A DNA stretch of 37,698 nt, taken from Candidatus Omnitrophota bacterium (GTDB lineage: Bacteria > Hinthialibacterota > Hinthialibacteria > Hinthialibacterales > Hinthialibacteraceae). Each line of letters starts with the position of its first letter. The first letter of the stretch is position 1. This document shows, piece by piece, positions 24,828 through 34,118 of the stretch. The position numbers and the translations under genes were made by a program. The notes beneath the pieces were generated by a model, which worked only from the letters and a program-made list of their open reading frames with translations, did no database searches and was not told the origin of the DNA. The DNA lies in assembly GCA_013177805.1 (NCBI GenBank), contig JABLXU010000053.1:1-37698 (forward strand). Direction: 5' to 3'.

Positions 24828-26712
24828 CCGGCGGAGAGGTTTCATCCAGGGCGGGAACCCGGTAGACGAACAGGGTATAAGCAATCCGGTCGTCGGGATC
24901 CCGCCCGATCACGGGCCGCAGGAAGTCCGGCGGATGGGTGCCCCAATACTGCCGCAGGAGGGTAACGCTTACGATGTACGTGCCCGGTTCCAGGTGATCC
25001 AGCTTCTTGGTGTCCCGGCACGGCACACCGTAGTATTTGGGGTATTGTTCCGGCCCGAAATAATACAGGAAGGCGTCCTGAATGGTGTTCTCATTCAGAT
25101 ATTTCTTGAGGAAGAAGAGATCCTGCCCCCAGTCCAGGTTGGAATCCACCGCGTAATAATGCCCGTTTTCCGGCCCGCCGATCAAGGTGTTGAAATAGGA
25201 CAAATAATGCGGGTGGATGGACAACACCTCCCCGGCGGTCCACGCCAACAGGAACACTCCCAACCCGGCGCGCTTCCAGGAATCCCGTCCGGCACATGAA
25301 GCAGCCCCGTCCGCCGCGGGTACATCCGGTGCACGGAACAGGTACGCCAGCGCCGCCCCCGCCAATCCGGTAAGGGCAAATGGAACCAGTGGCAACGCGT
25401 GCCGGTAACCGATGTTCACCCGGTTCCATTCCACCAGCACCACCGCGTAAATCAGAGGAATCAGGAGCAGGAACACCCCGGCGTGGAAATCCAGCCGGAT
25501 CCGTTTGGTTACGAGCAATCCCAAACCCAACAGAAACAGGATCAGCAAAGGCAACGGCGTTTTGATCAGAAACAAGACGGGATAGTACGACCTCCAGCCC
25601 CCGGCGGATATCTCGCCCATGAAATAGGCCAAATGCCCGGTTTGCAGGTGCTGGCGGTTGGCGAAGAATCCTTCCCAATGACTGAAGGCCGGGACATACC
25701 GCCGGAGGAATTGCCAATACGGATCCTCCGGATCCCCGCTGTTGAACGGATAGCGCTGATCCATCCCCAGCAGATACGCGGCCGTCTGGAGAGGCAATTG
25801 GGTTTCCCGCCAGAAGGCGCTGCGCTGCGGTTCGCGCGGACCGGGGATGCTATCGCCCACTTCGAAACCGTATCCCGCCCAGATCACCAAAAATCCCAGG
25901 AACACAATCAGGCTCATCGTGACCGCCGATTGTGTCCACGGTTTCAGGATGGCCGGGCATGTCGCGGTCAACCGGGGAAATGGAAACCAGGCGTTCTCGT
26001 GAATTCTCCGATACGCGATCCCGAAGCCCAGAAACAACGCGGGGAGGAGCAGCGGCCCGGTATGCTTGGCATACCAGGTCAATCCAAAACCAATGCCCAC
26101 AAGCATCAGACGAGCCCAGCCCGGCTTCTGGACGAAACGCCACGCGAAGTAACCGGACAGCGGGAACAGCAAGGCGGGGGCGGTGTCCGTGGTCACCAGC
26201 CTTCCATGCGCGAGGAGATTGGGTTCCAACACCGTCACGGTCAAAACCGCCAGAGCAGGCCCATATCCCCAACACGCGTTCGCCCAGAGGAATACCACCA
26301 ACGACAAGAGAACCGACAGCGCCATCGTTCCCAGGCGGCCGGTCATCAGCAGATGGTGAAAGTTGCCGGGATTGGCCTCCAGAAAGCGGTCGCCCGCGCC
26401 GTTCCAGATGCCTTGTTGCCAACAGGCATTATGGAAGGGGAGGTGGTAGTCTTGGGTGAGAGCCACGGGCAGGGCGCAGATTAAATTTTGCAGCGGGGGC
26501 GCGACCCGGTTCATGCGGAAATCCCCGGTCCGCAGCGAATACAATCCGCAGGCCAGGTGGCTCATTTCATCCACGGTGGCGGAATCCTGCCGGGCGCTGT
26601 CCCCGAGCAAGAATCCATGAATCAGAAGGAGAGCGAGAACCGGCCCGCTTCGACGCGCCATCGGCATCCGCCCCGGAAGCCGGAATTTTGTATTCACTTC
26701 ATCCGGCGCCAT
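24814..26712 (-). CDS. Polytopic GT-C-type membrane glycosyltransferase (ArnT/PMT-like)
   Basis: 632 residues with about ten or more hydrophobic segments. The first extracytoplasmic loop has 'DSATVDEMSHLACG' with Asp48-Glu49, the acidic motif expected in GT39/ArnT-type enzymes that transfer sugar from a polyprenyl-phosphate carrier, followed by 'LLAHGRLVTTDTAPALLFPL' near 165-185. The C-terminal soluble part includes 'HYYAVDSNLDWGQDLFFLKKYL', frequent in this group of uncharacterised bacterial transferases. It would act on the periplasmic face of the inner membrane, modifying lipid or protein; the acceptor is unknown. Start alternatives are Met16 and Met18. It lies downstream of the ABC exporter gene on the same strand (129-base gap), which fits a lipid or glycan modification role. 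Its 3' end overlaps that of the alpha-2-macroglobulin gene. Confidence 0.78.
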   Translation of the reverse strand: MAPDEVNTKFRLPGRMPMARRSGPVLALLLIHGFLLGDSARQDSATVDEMSHLACGLYSLRTGDFRMNRVAPPLQNLICALPVALTQDYHLPFHNACWQQGIWNGAGDRFLEANPGNFHHLLMTGRLGTMALSVLLSLVVFLWANACWGYGPALAVLTVTVLEPNLLAHGRLVTTDTAPALLFPLSGYFAWRFVQKPGWARLMLVGIGFGLTWYAKHTGPLLLPALFLGFGIAYRRIHENAWFPFPRLTATCPAILKPWTQSAVTMSLIVFLGFLVIWAGYGFEVGDSIPGPREPQRSAFWRETQLPLQTAAYLLGMDQRYPFNSGDPEDPYWQFLRRYVPAFSHWEGFFANRQHLQTGHLAYFMGEISAGGWRSYYPVLFLIKTPLPLLILFLLGLGLLVTKRIRLDFHAGVFLLLIPLIYAVVLVEWNRVNIGYRHALPLVPFALTGLAGAALAYLFRAPDVPAADGAASCAGRDSWKRAGLGVFLLAWTAGEVLSIHPHYLSYFNTLIGGPENGHYYAVDSNLDWGQDLFFLKKYLNENTIQDAFLYYFGPEQYPKYYGVPCRDTKKLDHLEPGTYIVSVTLLRQYWGTHPPDFLRPVIGRDPDDRIAYTLFVYRVPALDETSPPVSAP

Positions 26713-26841
26713 CCGCTTTGTGCCATGAAAGGAACAACGGGATTCCCATTGTTTTTTTAACCGATGAAAAGCATTGAATTCATCATACTATATACAAGAC
26801 CCGAATGGACCGCAAAATGGAATCCGGAAGACCCCCCCATC

Positions 26842-28743
26842 CTACTCGTGAAATTGCAAATGGTATAAGCGCTGGTAGAGTTCGCAACGTTCCAACAGCT
26901 CGGCGTGCGCGCCGATATCCACGATCCTGCCCCGGTCGAGCACGAAAATCCGGTCGGCCTGCAGAATCGTGGACAGGCGGTGGGCAATGACGAACGTGGT
27001 GCGCCCCCGCATCAGAAGCCGCACGGATTCCTTGATCCGCCGTTCCGAATCACTATCCAGGGAAGAGGTCGCTTCATCCAAGATCAAGATGGGCGAATCG
27101 CGCAGAAAGGCGCGCGCGATGGCCAGCCGCTGGCATTGCCCGCCTGACAGGGATTCGCCCCGTTCCCCCACAATCGTGTCATAGCCGTGAGGCAGGGCGG
27201 CGATGAATTCATCCGCGCCGGCGGCCCGGGCGGCGGCCTCGATTTGTTCTTGTGTGAACGATTCGTTTCCGCAGGTGATGTTCACCCGCACCGTGTCGCC
27301 CAGGATCATCACCTCTTGATGGACCGTGCTGATCAAGCGCCGCAGGCTCGCGAGGCGGACGGCCCGCAAATCGTGGCCATCGATCAAGATACGGCCTCCG
27401 GTGGGATCGTAAATCCGGGGGATCAAGCTGACCAGTGTGCTTTTGCCTGCTCCGCTGGGTCCCACAAGGGCGATCTGCTCGCCCTTGCGCGCGGTGAACG
27501 CGATCCGGTCCAGGACAGGAACCAGGCCATCGTACGTGAAGGAGACCTCCTCGAAGCGGATCTCGTGTTCGAAACGATCCAGTTCCACCGGATCCGCCGG
27601 TTGAGGCAGGCGCGCGTCCAGATCCAGGACGGCAAATACCCGGTCCGCCGCCGCCAGCCCCTGTTGGATCTGTTGAATGGTGCGCTCCATGCGTTTCACG
27701 GGTTGATAGATGAATCCCAGCGTGGCGATGAAGACCAAGAAATCCCCCCCATCGAACAAACGGGGCCCGCCCTCCTGCCGGAACATGATGAAGCCGCCCA
27801 GCATCAGCACGCAACACAACGCGAACACGCCGATCAACTCACTGATCGGGGAGGAAGCGCCCATCGACTTGGCCAGGGACATGCTGGCGTCGAACACGCC
27901 CCGCGCTTCTTTCCAAAACAGGCGCTTCTGCCGTTCGTCCATGGCGTAGCCTTGCACCAAACGGATGGAGCTGAAATGTTCCTGCAGAAACGCGCCCATG
28001 GTGGACATAATCTCCTGCGCCCGCTGCCCGGCCCGGCGGCTTTTCCGGGAGAAGAAGCGGATTGTCCAGTAAATGAAGGGGAAAATCAGCGCGTACAGGA
28101 GCGTCAGTTTCCACTGCATGTAGAGCAAAAACACCAGGGCGGCCAAAATCAGGCAGGGATCCAGAAGCAAACGCCCAAACACGTCGAAGACGGTTTCGCC
28201 CACCTTGCGGGTATCCACGGTGAAATACGAGATGAGCGCGCCCACCTTGTGCCGCGCGAAATAGGCGGCGTCGAAATGCAGCATGTGATCGAACAAGTCC
28301 CGCTGCAGATCCAGGATCGTCCGGTTGCCGATCCACTTCACCATGTACTCCTGGATGTAGCGGAAGATGCCGTTCACGATCACCAGGAGCAAGATGAACA
28401 AGCAGACCATGCCCAGGGTCAGCAGGCGGTTGTTCTGGGCATACCAGCCGATCACGGCATACACCGGCGCCAGGAGAGTGCCCAGTTGGCCCGAGGGCCG
28501 CAGCAAGGTCTGATCCGGAGAAGCGGGCGCGGAGGATTCCTGCGCCGCCGGGATCATGCCGGAGACCGGATCATTGAAGATGGTTTCCACCGCCGGTTTC
28601 AACAAGGAAAGCAACAGCAGCGACGTAATCGAAATGAGGCCGCTGCACACCAGCGCGTACATAAACCGGAGTTTGTAAGGCAGGACATACCGGGCGAACC
28701 GGCGCAGCGTGCCGGGCTTGTCCTTCCCACGCAAGGTCACCAT
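26842..28743 (-). CDS. MsbA-like ABC exporter, fused membrane and ATPase domains
   Basis: 633 residues, one half-transporter that should dimerise. Six membrane segments lie between about 20 and 330; an unusual Pro/Ser/Ala-rich loop at about 58-90 between segments 1 and 2 is periplasmic by topology. The ATPase domain starts near 390: Walker A 'GPSGAGKST' at about 428-436, Q-loop 'STVHQEV', signature 'LSGGQ', Walker B 'ILILDEATSSLD' and the H-loop in 'FVIAHRLS'. All are intact. Length and layout match MsbA/lipid or peptide exporters (type IV ABC fold). The substrate cannot be read from sequence; lipid A core or another envelope lipid is plausible given the glycosyltransferase next door. It lies 99 bases after rho. 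Confidence 0.9.
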   Translation of the reverse strand: MVTLRGKDKPGTLRRFARYVLPYKLRFMYALVCSGLISITSLLLLSLLKPAVETIFNDPVSGMIPAAQESSAPASPDQTLLRPSGQLGTLLAPVYAVIGWYAQNNRLLTLGMVCLFILLLVIVNGIFRYIQEYMVKWIGNRTILDLQRDLFDHMLHFDAAYFARHKVGALISYFTVDTRKVGETVFDVFGRLLLDPCLILAALVFLLYMQWKLTLLYALIFPFIYWTIRFFSRKSRRAGQRAQEIMSTMGAFLQEHFSSIRLVQGYAMDERQKRLFWKEARGVFDASMSLAKSMGASSPISELIGVFALCCVLMLGGFIMFRQEGGPRLFDGGDFLVFIATLGFIYQPVKRMERTIQQIQQGLAAADRVFAVLDLDARLPQPADPVELDRFEHEIRFEEVSFTYDGLVPVLDRIAFTARKGEQIALVGPSGAGKSTLVSLIPRIYDPTGGRILIDGHDLRAVRLASLRRLISTVHQEVMILGDTVRVNITCGNESFTQEQIEAAARAAGADEFIAALPHGYDTIVGERGESLSGGQCQRLAIARAFLRDSPILILDEATSSLDSDSERRIKESVRLLMRGRTTFVIAHRLSTILQADRIFVLDRGRIVDIGAHAELLERCELYQRLYHLQFHE

Positions 28744-28842
28744 GGTTTTTCACGCGGAATCCCGCCCCGGGTTGGAGCACACGGCTCCGCCCTTCCCCGG
28801 AGTCCCCAGCCGTTTTGTGGCCCAGGAGAATCCATCGCGGGA

Positions 28843-30327
28843 TCAGAGAGTGGACTTGCTGAGCGTATCCAAAAATTCTTTGTTGTTCTTGGTTTTTTTC
28901 ATCCGCTCGATCAGCAGTTCAACCGCCTCGCTGGCGTTCATTTCGTTCAGCACCTTGCGCAGGAGCCACACCCGTTCCAACTCGTCCGGTTCCAGCAGCA
29001 ATTCTTCCTTCCGGGTCTTGGAGCGGTTGATATCGATGGCGGGATAAATCCGGCGTTCGGCCAGTTTCCGGTCGAGGTGCAATTCCAGGTTGCCGGTGCC
29101 CTTGAATTCTTCGTAGATGACGTCGTCCATGCGGCTGCCGGTGTCGATCAGCGCGGTGGCCATAATGGACAGGCTGCCGCCTTCCTCGATGTTGCGGGCC
29201 GCGCCGTAGAAGCGCTTGGGCGGAATCAGGGCGCTGGAATCAATTCCCCCGGACAGAATCTTGCCGCTGTGCGGGGCGATCTGGTTGTAGGCGCGGGCCA
29301 GCCGCGTGATGCTGTCGAGCAGAATCACCACGTCGTGGCGGTATTCCACCAACCGCTTGGCCTTCTCGATGACCATTTCGGCCACTTGGATGTGGCGCTC
29401 GGGCGGCTCATCGAAGGTGGAGGAAATGACCTCGCCCTTCACTGTGCGTTTCATCTCGGTGACTTCTTCGGGCCGCTCATCGATGAGCAGCACGATGAGG
29501 GTCACCTCGGGATGGTTGGTGGTGATGCTGTTGGCGATCTCTTGCAACAACATGGTCTTCCCCGAGTTGGGCGGCGCGACGATCAAGGCCCGCTGGCCGA
29601 GACCCATGGGCACGATCAGATCGATGATGCGCGCCGAGATGCGGTTCGGGGTGGTCTCCATGCGGATCCGGACGTTGGGGAACAACGGCGTCAGGTTGTC
29701 GTACAGGATTTTGTCCTTAGCCGCTTCCGGCGGTTCCCCGTTGATCGAGGTGACCTTCAGGAGGGCGAAATAACGTTCACCTTCCTTAGGCGGCCGGATG
29801 ACACCGGTCACGGTATCGCCCTTGCGCAGCCCGAAACGCCGGATCTGGGAGGGGGAAACGTAGATGTCATCCGGTCCCGGGAGATAGCAATAATCGGCGC
29901 TGCGCAAGAAGCCGAAGCCTTCCGGCAAGGCCTCCAGCACGCCCGATCCCTGCATCTCGCCGGTCTCTTCCGGCTCGACCTTGGCGGCGTGTTCCACGAT
30001 CTTGTAGATCAGTTCCTGTTTGCGGAGGCCGCTGACCCCTTCGATGTTCATCTCGTGCGCCAGTTCCATCAGTTCGGCGATGGTTTTTTTCTTGAGGGTC
30101 TCCATCTCCAGGCCGGGTTTCTTGCTCGTGGCGGCCGTGGCCGCCGGTGTGGAAGAATTGGAAGTCCCGGCCCCTGTGCCGCCCCCGCCCGAATTCGCAA
30201 CGCCATAGGGTTTGTTGTTTCGATCGTTGTTTCGCATATCGTTTATCATTCCTCTCCGACCATGCGAGTTGTGCATCCGGTTGTTGTTTTGCCTAACACG
30301 TCGTGTCTGGGTTTTACTCTCCATCAT
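28843..30327 (-). CDS. rho: Transcription termination factor Rho
   Basis: About 494 residues from ATG 30327 (TTG 30339 is an alternative; the start is uncertain). Residues 1-70 are a low-complexity extension rich in Asn, Arg, Gly and Ser. The N-terminal helical domain ('TIAELMELAHEMNIEGVSGL') and the cold-shock-like RNA-binding domain ('GFGFLRSADYCYLPGPDDIY') follow, then the RecA-type motor: P-loop 'APPNSGKTMLLQEIANSI' near 251-268, Walker B 'HDVVILLDSITRLARAYN', Q-loop and 'LSGGIDSSALIPPKRFYGAARN'. It is a hexameric RNA helicase that terminates untranslated transcripts. The P-loop has Asn-Ser where E. coli has Lys-Ala before GKT. It follows coaE by about 16 bases, within the polA-coaE-rho transcript. 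Confidence 0.96.
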   Translation of the reverse strand: MMESKTQTRRVRQNNNRMHNSHGRRGMINDMRNNDRNNKPYGVANSGGGGTGAGTSNSSTPAATAATSKKPGLEMETLKKKTIAELMELAHEMNIEGVSGLRKQELIYKIVEHAAKVEPEETGEMQGSGVLEALPEGFGFLRSADYCYLPGPDDIYVSPSQIRRFGLRKGDTVTGVIRPPKEGERYFALLKVTSINGEPPEAAKDKILYDNLTPLFPNVRIRMETTPNRISARIIDLIVPMGLGQRALIVAPPNSGKTMLLQEIANSITTNHPEVTLIVLLIDERPEEVTEMKRTVKGEVISSTFDEPPERHIQVAEMVIEKAKRLVEYRHDVVILLDSITRLARAYNQIAPHSGKILSGGIDSSALIPPKRFYGAARNIEEGGSLSIMATALIDTGSRMDDVIYEEFKGTGNLELHLDRKLAERRIYPAIDINRSKTRKEELLLEPDELERVWLLRKVLNEMNASEAVELLIERMKKTKNNKEFLDTLSKSTL

Positions 30328-30343
30328 TCGAATTTTCAACCTT

Positions 30344-30988
30344 TCAACTGTTCATAAACGCTTCGACTTGAGACCGCAATCCGGCCAAATCGCCGTCGTT
30401 TTGAAAGACCACATCTGCCCGCTGGATTTTCTCCGGTTCCGGCCATTGCGCCGCTTCCAGGATTTCAAAGAGCGATTCGGCGTTCCGCATCGCTTCGAAG
30501 CGTTTTTGCCGTTCCGCCCGCGGCGCGGACACTACCAGCACAGCGTCATACGCATCCGCCATCTGCCATTCGAAGATCAAGGCCGCGTCCACCACCAGCG
30601 GCCCGGTTTTCCGGGATTTCCGGAATTGTTCGATTCGATCCAAAATCGTTTCAATCAGAAACGGATGAATCAGCCGGTTGTACCGCCGCAAATCAGCGGC
30701 CGATTTCGTGACGATCCGGCGCAACGCGTTCCGGTCGATCCGGTTCTTCGGCCCCAGGATGCCTGGGCCATACTCCGCCACCAATGCTTCATACAAGGGA
30801 GAATCCCGGCGCAACAAACGGTGCCCTTCGGCGTCCCCGCTGACCACCACGGCGCCCATCTCATGCATCCACGCCGCCACCGTGCTTTTCCCCGCTCCCG
30901 GATTGCCGGTCAGGCCCAGCACTTTGCGCCGCGGGGGAATTTCCGGCGGCCCCACATCCCGGAGGGACGGTGTTGCCGTATTCTTCAT
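30344..30988 (-). CDS. coaE: Dephospho-CoA kinase
   Basis: 214 residues. The P-loop 'GLTGNPGAGKSTVA' is at about 25-38; 'GDAEGHRLL' follows at about 51-59 in place of the usual Asp-Ala-Asp, and 'IHPFLIETI' and 'GPLVVDAALIFE' match the CoaE lid and core. It phosphorylates the 3'-hydroxyl of dephospho-CoA with ATP, the last step of coenzyme A synthesis, in the cytoplasm. A 20-residue N-terminal extension (MKNTATPSLRDVGPPEIPPR) is longer than in most members. It begins three bases after the polA stop and ends next to the rho start, so the three genes form a tight translationally coupled unit. Confidence 0.95.
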   Translation of the reverse strand: MKNTATPSLRDVGPPEIPPRRKVLGLTGNPGAGKSTVAAWMHEMGAVVVSGDAEGHRLLRRDSPLYEALVAEYGPGILGPKNRIDRNALRRIVTKSAADLRRYNRLIHPFLIETILDRIEQFRKSRKTGPLVVDAALIFEWQMADAYDAVLVVSAPRAERQKRFEAMRNAESLFEILEAAQWPEPEKIQRADVVFQNDGDLAGLRSQVEAFMNS

Positions 30989-30991
30989 GCG

Positions 30992-33649
30992 TCAGTTCAA
31001 ATCCGCCCAGTTGGGCCCTATCGATGTTTCCACCGGCGTGGGGACATCGAAGCGCATGGCTTGCTCCATCCGGTCACGGCACCGGCGGACGATTTCTTCC
31101 GCCCGGTCCTCCACGGCCTCCAAAACCAGTTCATCGTGCACGGTCAGCAGAATCGCGGCCCGGCCCCTTTCGGATTGCAACTCGGCGTGGACGTCGACCA
31201 TGGCTTTTTTCATCAGGTCCGCGGCCGAGCCTTGGATGGGCGCGTTGATCGCCGCCCGGCGGGCGTTCTCCTGCCGTTGAGGATGGCTGTCCCGCACTCC
31301 GGGCGTGGGAATCCGGCGGCCCATGAGCGTTTTCACGTACAGGTTCTGCTGCGCGAAGGCAATGGTTTCGCTCATGTATGTCTGAACCCGCGGGTACCGG
31401 GTGAAATAGGCCTGGATATAAGAGGCCGCCTCGTCCGTGCTGATGGACAACCGCCGGGCCAGCCCGTAGGGTGACATTCCATAATTCAGCCCAAAATTGA
31501 TTTCCTTGGCCTTGCGGCGCATATCCGGAGTCACCTCGGGGAGTGGCACCCCAAAGATTTCCGCGGCCGTCCGGGCATGAATATCCTCACCCGCCGCGAA
31601 AGCCTGCAGCAGCCCCGGATCCTGCGACATATGCGCCAGGACCCGCAATTCAATTTGCGAATAATCCAGCGATATCAGCACGCATCCCGGCGAAGCCACG
31701 AAGGCCTTCCGCACCCGCCGGCCCAAATCCGTACGGATGGGGATGTTCTGCAAATTGGGGTCGTTGCTGGAAATCCGCCCGGTATTCACCACCGACTGGT
31801 TATAGGTAGTGTGTACCCGCCCGGTGTCCGGCCGGACCATGCGGGGCAGAGCGTCAAGATACGTGGATTTGATTTTCTGCCGGTGCCGGTATTCCAAAAT
31901 TTGCCGGGCGATAGGAACCCCTTCGTCCGCCAATTTCTCGAGCACATCGGCGCGCGTGGAGCGTTTGCGCCCCTCCAACACTTTCAAGTCATCATACAGG
32001 ATTTGCGCCAATTGCGAAGGCGAATTGAGGTTGAATTCACGCCCGATGGATTGGAAAATCTCTTTTTCCAGGGATTTCATCTCCTCGCCCAGTTCGCGCG
32101 ATTGTTCTTCGAGAATCTCCGTGTCCACCCGCACGCCCTGGCGCTCCATGTCCACCAGCACCTGAATGAGCGGGATTTCCACCCGGCGGTACAATTCCTC
32201 CAAACCATATTCCTGAATCCGGGGGCGCAGCACGTTGCGCAACCGCCAAGCGGCATCGGTGTCCTCGCAGGCATAGGGACCGGCCTGGGCGATCGCCACA
32301 TCGGCCATGCATTTCTGTCCGCGTCCCGTGCCGATCAAATCGGTGATAGGCGTCATCCGCATGCCCAATAGATCCTGCGCCAGATCGTCCAATTTCTGGC
32401 TGTCCCGCTGCGGGTAGACCAGATACGCGGCAATCAGGGTGTCGTCCTCGAGCCCCCGCAGCCGGATCCCCTCGTTGGCGAGGATGTGCTGATCGAATTT
32501 CACATGGTGCCCGGTTTTGCGCACCGATTCCGATTCCAGGACTTCCTTAAGCAACGGCCATGCGTCTTCCCGGGGGATGTTGCCTCCTCCGCTGTGGCCA
32601 AGGGGGATATACCAGCCTTGATCATCTTCCACGCTGAACGATATCCCGACCAACCGCGCGTCCAGTGTCTCCAGCGAGGTGGTTTCGGTATCCACCGCGC
32701 AAGCGCCTTGCTCTTGGATCCGCCGCACCACATCGGCCAGCCGGGCCGCCGATTGGATTATTTCGTATCGCACCGGCCGAGCTTCCTCCACCGGCGCGGG
32801 AGTCAGTTCGGCGGCGAAGGAGCGGAATTCCATGGCCTCATAAAACCGGCGCAGATCCCTTTCGTCCACCGGGCGCATTTCGATGAAGCCGTTTTCCAGC
32901 GGCAAGGGAACGTCCGTTTTGATGGTGACCAGCGCGCGGGATAAAAACGCCTGCTCCCGGTATTGCTTCAAATTGTCCCGCCGTTTGGTTCCGCTGACGC
33001 GATCCAGGTTTTCGTAAAGCGATTCCATCGATCCGAATTCCTGGATCAAGGCGATGGCCGTCTTTTCCCCGATGCCGGGCACGCCGGGCACGTTATCGCT
33101 GGCGTCCCCCATCAATCCCAAAACATCGATCAATTTCACGGGCGGCACCCCATACCGGGCCACCACATCGCTTTCGGCATACAAGGTGTTTTTGTTCGGA
33201 GACAAGCGCAGCACTTTCACGGAACCGCTGACCAGTTGCAGCAAATCCTTATCACCCGAGACCACGATCACCTCGTAGCCCTGTTCCGCCAGGCGGACAG
33301 CCAAAGTGCCGATCAAGTCATCCGCTTCATACCCCGGCATTTCAATTTGAGAAATCCCCAGTTTTTCCGTGACTTCTTTAATGTACGGAATCTGCACCGC
33401 CAAGTCTTCCGGCGGTTTGGCCCGGTTGGCTTTGTACTCTTCGTATTGCTCCTTGCGGAACGTCGGTTCGGGACGGTCAAACGCCACCACCATGTGGCGG
33501 GGCTGGTATTCCCGGATCAGGCTCCGCAGTGTGGCGACATACCCGTACAACGCGTTGGTGGCCATCCCGTCCGACCGGCGCAAGTTGGGGATGGCATGAT
33601 ACGCGCGGAAAAAAATGGAACTGCCGTCCACGAGATACACTGTATTCAT
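30992..33649 (-). CDS. polA: DNA polymerase I
   Basis: 885 residues with all three activities. The 5'-nuclease domain (about 1-290) has 'YLVDGSSIFFRAYHAIP', 'MPGYEADDLIGTLA', 'VVSGDKDLLQLV' and 'LMGDASDNVPGVPGIGEKTA'. The 3'-5' exonuclease domain keeps its metal-binding start 'AVDTETTSLE', so proofreading is likely active. The polymerase domain has motif A 'LISLDYSQIELRVLAHMS', motif B 'RRKAKEINFGLNYGMS' (a Phe in the O-helix, as in E. coli, disfavouring dideoxynucleotides) and motif C 'TVHDELVLE'. It repairs gaps and removes Okazaki primers. It is the first gene of polA-coaE-rho, with a long leader and a promoter about 370 bases upstream. The ribosome site before the ATG is weak. Confidence 0.97.
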   Translation of the reverse strand: MNTVYLVDGSSIFFRAYHAIPNLRRSDGMATNALYGYVATLRSLIREYQPRHMVVAFDRPEPTFRKEQYEEYKANRAKPPEDLAVQIPYIKEVTEKLGISQIEMPGYEADDLIGTLAVRLAEQGYEVIVVSGDKDLLQLVSGSVKVLRLSPNKNTLYAESDVVARYGVPPVKLIDVLGLMGDASDNVPGVPGIGEKTAIALIQEFGSMESLYENLDRVSGTKRRDNLKQYREQAFLSRALVTIKTDVPLPLENGFIEMRPVDERDLRRFYEAMEFRSFAAELTPAPVEEARPVRYEIIQSAARLADVVRRIQEQGACAVDTETTSLETLDARLVGISFSVEDDQGWYIPLGHSGGGNIPREDAWPLLKEVLESESVRKTGHHVKFDQHILANEGIRLRGLEDDTLIAAYLVYPQRDSQKLDDLAQDLLGMRMTPITDLIGTGRGQKCMADVAIAQAGPYACEDTDAAWRLRNVLRPRIQEYGLEELYRRVEIPLIQVLVDMERQGVRVDTEILEEQSRELGEEMKSLEKEIFQSIGREFNLNSPSQLAQILYDDLKVLEGRKRSTRADVLEKLADEGVPIARQILEYRHRQKIKSTYLDALPRMVRPDTGRVHTTYNQSVVNTGRISSNDPNLQNIPIRTDLGRRVRKAFVASPGCVLISLDYSQIELRVLAHMSQDPGLLQAFAAGEDIHARTAAEIFGVPLPEVTPDMRRKAKEINFGLNYGMSPYGLARRLSISTDEAASYIQAYFTRYPRVQTYMSETIAFAQQNLYVKTLMGRRIPTPGVRDSHPQRQENARRAAINAPIQGSAADLMKKAMVDVHAELQSERGRAAILLTVHDELVLEAVEDRAEEIVRRCRDRMEQAMRFDVPTPVETSIGPNWADLN

Positions 33650-33689
33650 GCTTGAAAACTCAAAGGCGGATCATCGAAGGAAAACAACC

Positions 33690-33705
33690 CACCGGAAATC
33701 CGGTG
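33690..33705. repeat. Perfect 6-bp hairpin just upstream of polA
   Basis: CACCGG and CCGGTG enclose AAAT; the loop bases could add one A-T pair. There is no T-run, so it is not a terminator. On the polA transcript it ends about 41 bases before the start codon and might affect translation or RNA stability. Confidence 0.5.
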
Positions 33706-34014
33706 TCCCGATGGGATACCCAAACCTCAGGCTTGTTCTCACCTGCCCATTCATCCAAATCAGTTCATGGAAATGAGAATCCTTCCGGATTCCTCGCCGA
33801 TCCCGTTCAATCGATTGTTTATTTGAGGTTATCGGGGTATTGGGAGATGACGATCAACCTTATTTGACAATTCTCCGTGTGCGGGATGGAACCGGATGGC
33901 ACACAAAAGAAATTCATGTTCCTGCTTCGTTCCGTTGGAACCCAAATTGTTTCGTCTGAGGATTTTCCCTGGATTCAGGAGTGCCGGACTGTCAATTTCA
34001 TGAAATCTATAATC

Positions 34015-34043
34015 AGTATAGTGTGATTTCCCGCTAAAGACAA
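34015..34043 (-). promoter_or_regulatory. Sigma70-type promoter directing transcription toward polA-coaE-rho
   Basis: On the minus strand TTGTCT (34043-34038) and TATACT (34020-34015) are separated by exactly 17 bases. The -10 matches five of six and the -35 four of six consensus positions. The expected start near 34008 gives a leader of about 360 bases to the polA ATG. It lies after the stop of the preceding minus-strand gene, which fits a new transcription unit. Confidence 0.55.
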
Positions 34044-34118
34044 GTGATTTTCACAATTTTATCCTCATTCAAACCGGCTTTTCACTCTCCGCTCCCGCCG
34101 GCCGGGCATCTTTCTCCC

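Larger units (their letters stand above)
33650..34118. other. Long polA leader region with promoter and hairpin
   Basis: About 470 bases between polA and the next minus-strand gene. It holds a good promoter (34015-34043) and a perfect hairpin at 33690-33705 (CACCGG, loop AAAT, CCGGTG) about 40 bases before the polA start on the transcript. A weaker promoter-like pair on the minus strand (TTGATC and GATAAC, 18-base spacing, about 33830-33856) is closer to polA. No open frame looks coding. Confidence 0.5.

Noticed and set aside
25399..26484. 361-codon open frame on the plus strand inside the glycosyltransferase gene
   Set aside because: Gln/Arg/His-rich shadow frame opposite membrane segments; no recognisable protein.
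26734..26758. Hairpin with T-run on the plus strand upstream of the glycosyltransferase gene
   Set aside because: The stem has only three G-C pairs beyond a mismatch and there is no plus-strand gene ending nearby. It could stop antisense read-through but cannot be supported.
27187..30357. 1056-codon open frame on the plus strand, antisense to the ABC exporter and rho
   Set aside because: It is the mirror of two highly conserved genes, is rich in His/Gln/Gly/Arg as expected of a GC-biased shadow frame, and matches no family.
34008..34013. Perfect TATAAT on the plus strand
   Set aside because: No -35 partner at usual spacing and no plus-strand gene follows for two kilobases.
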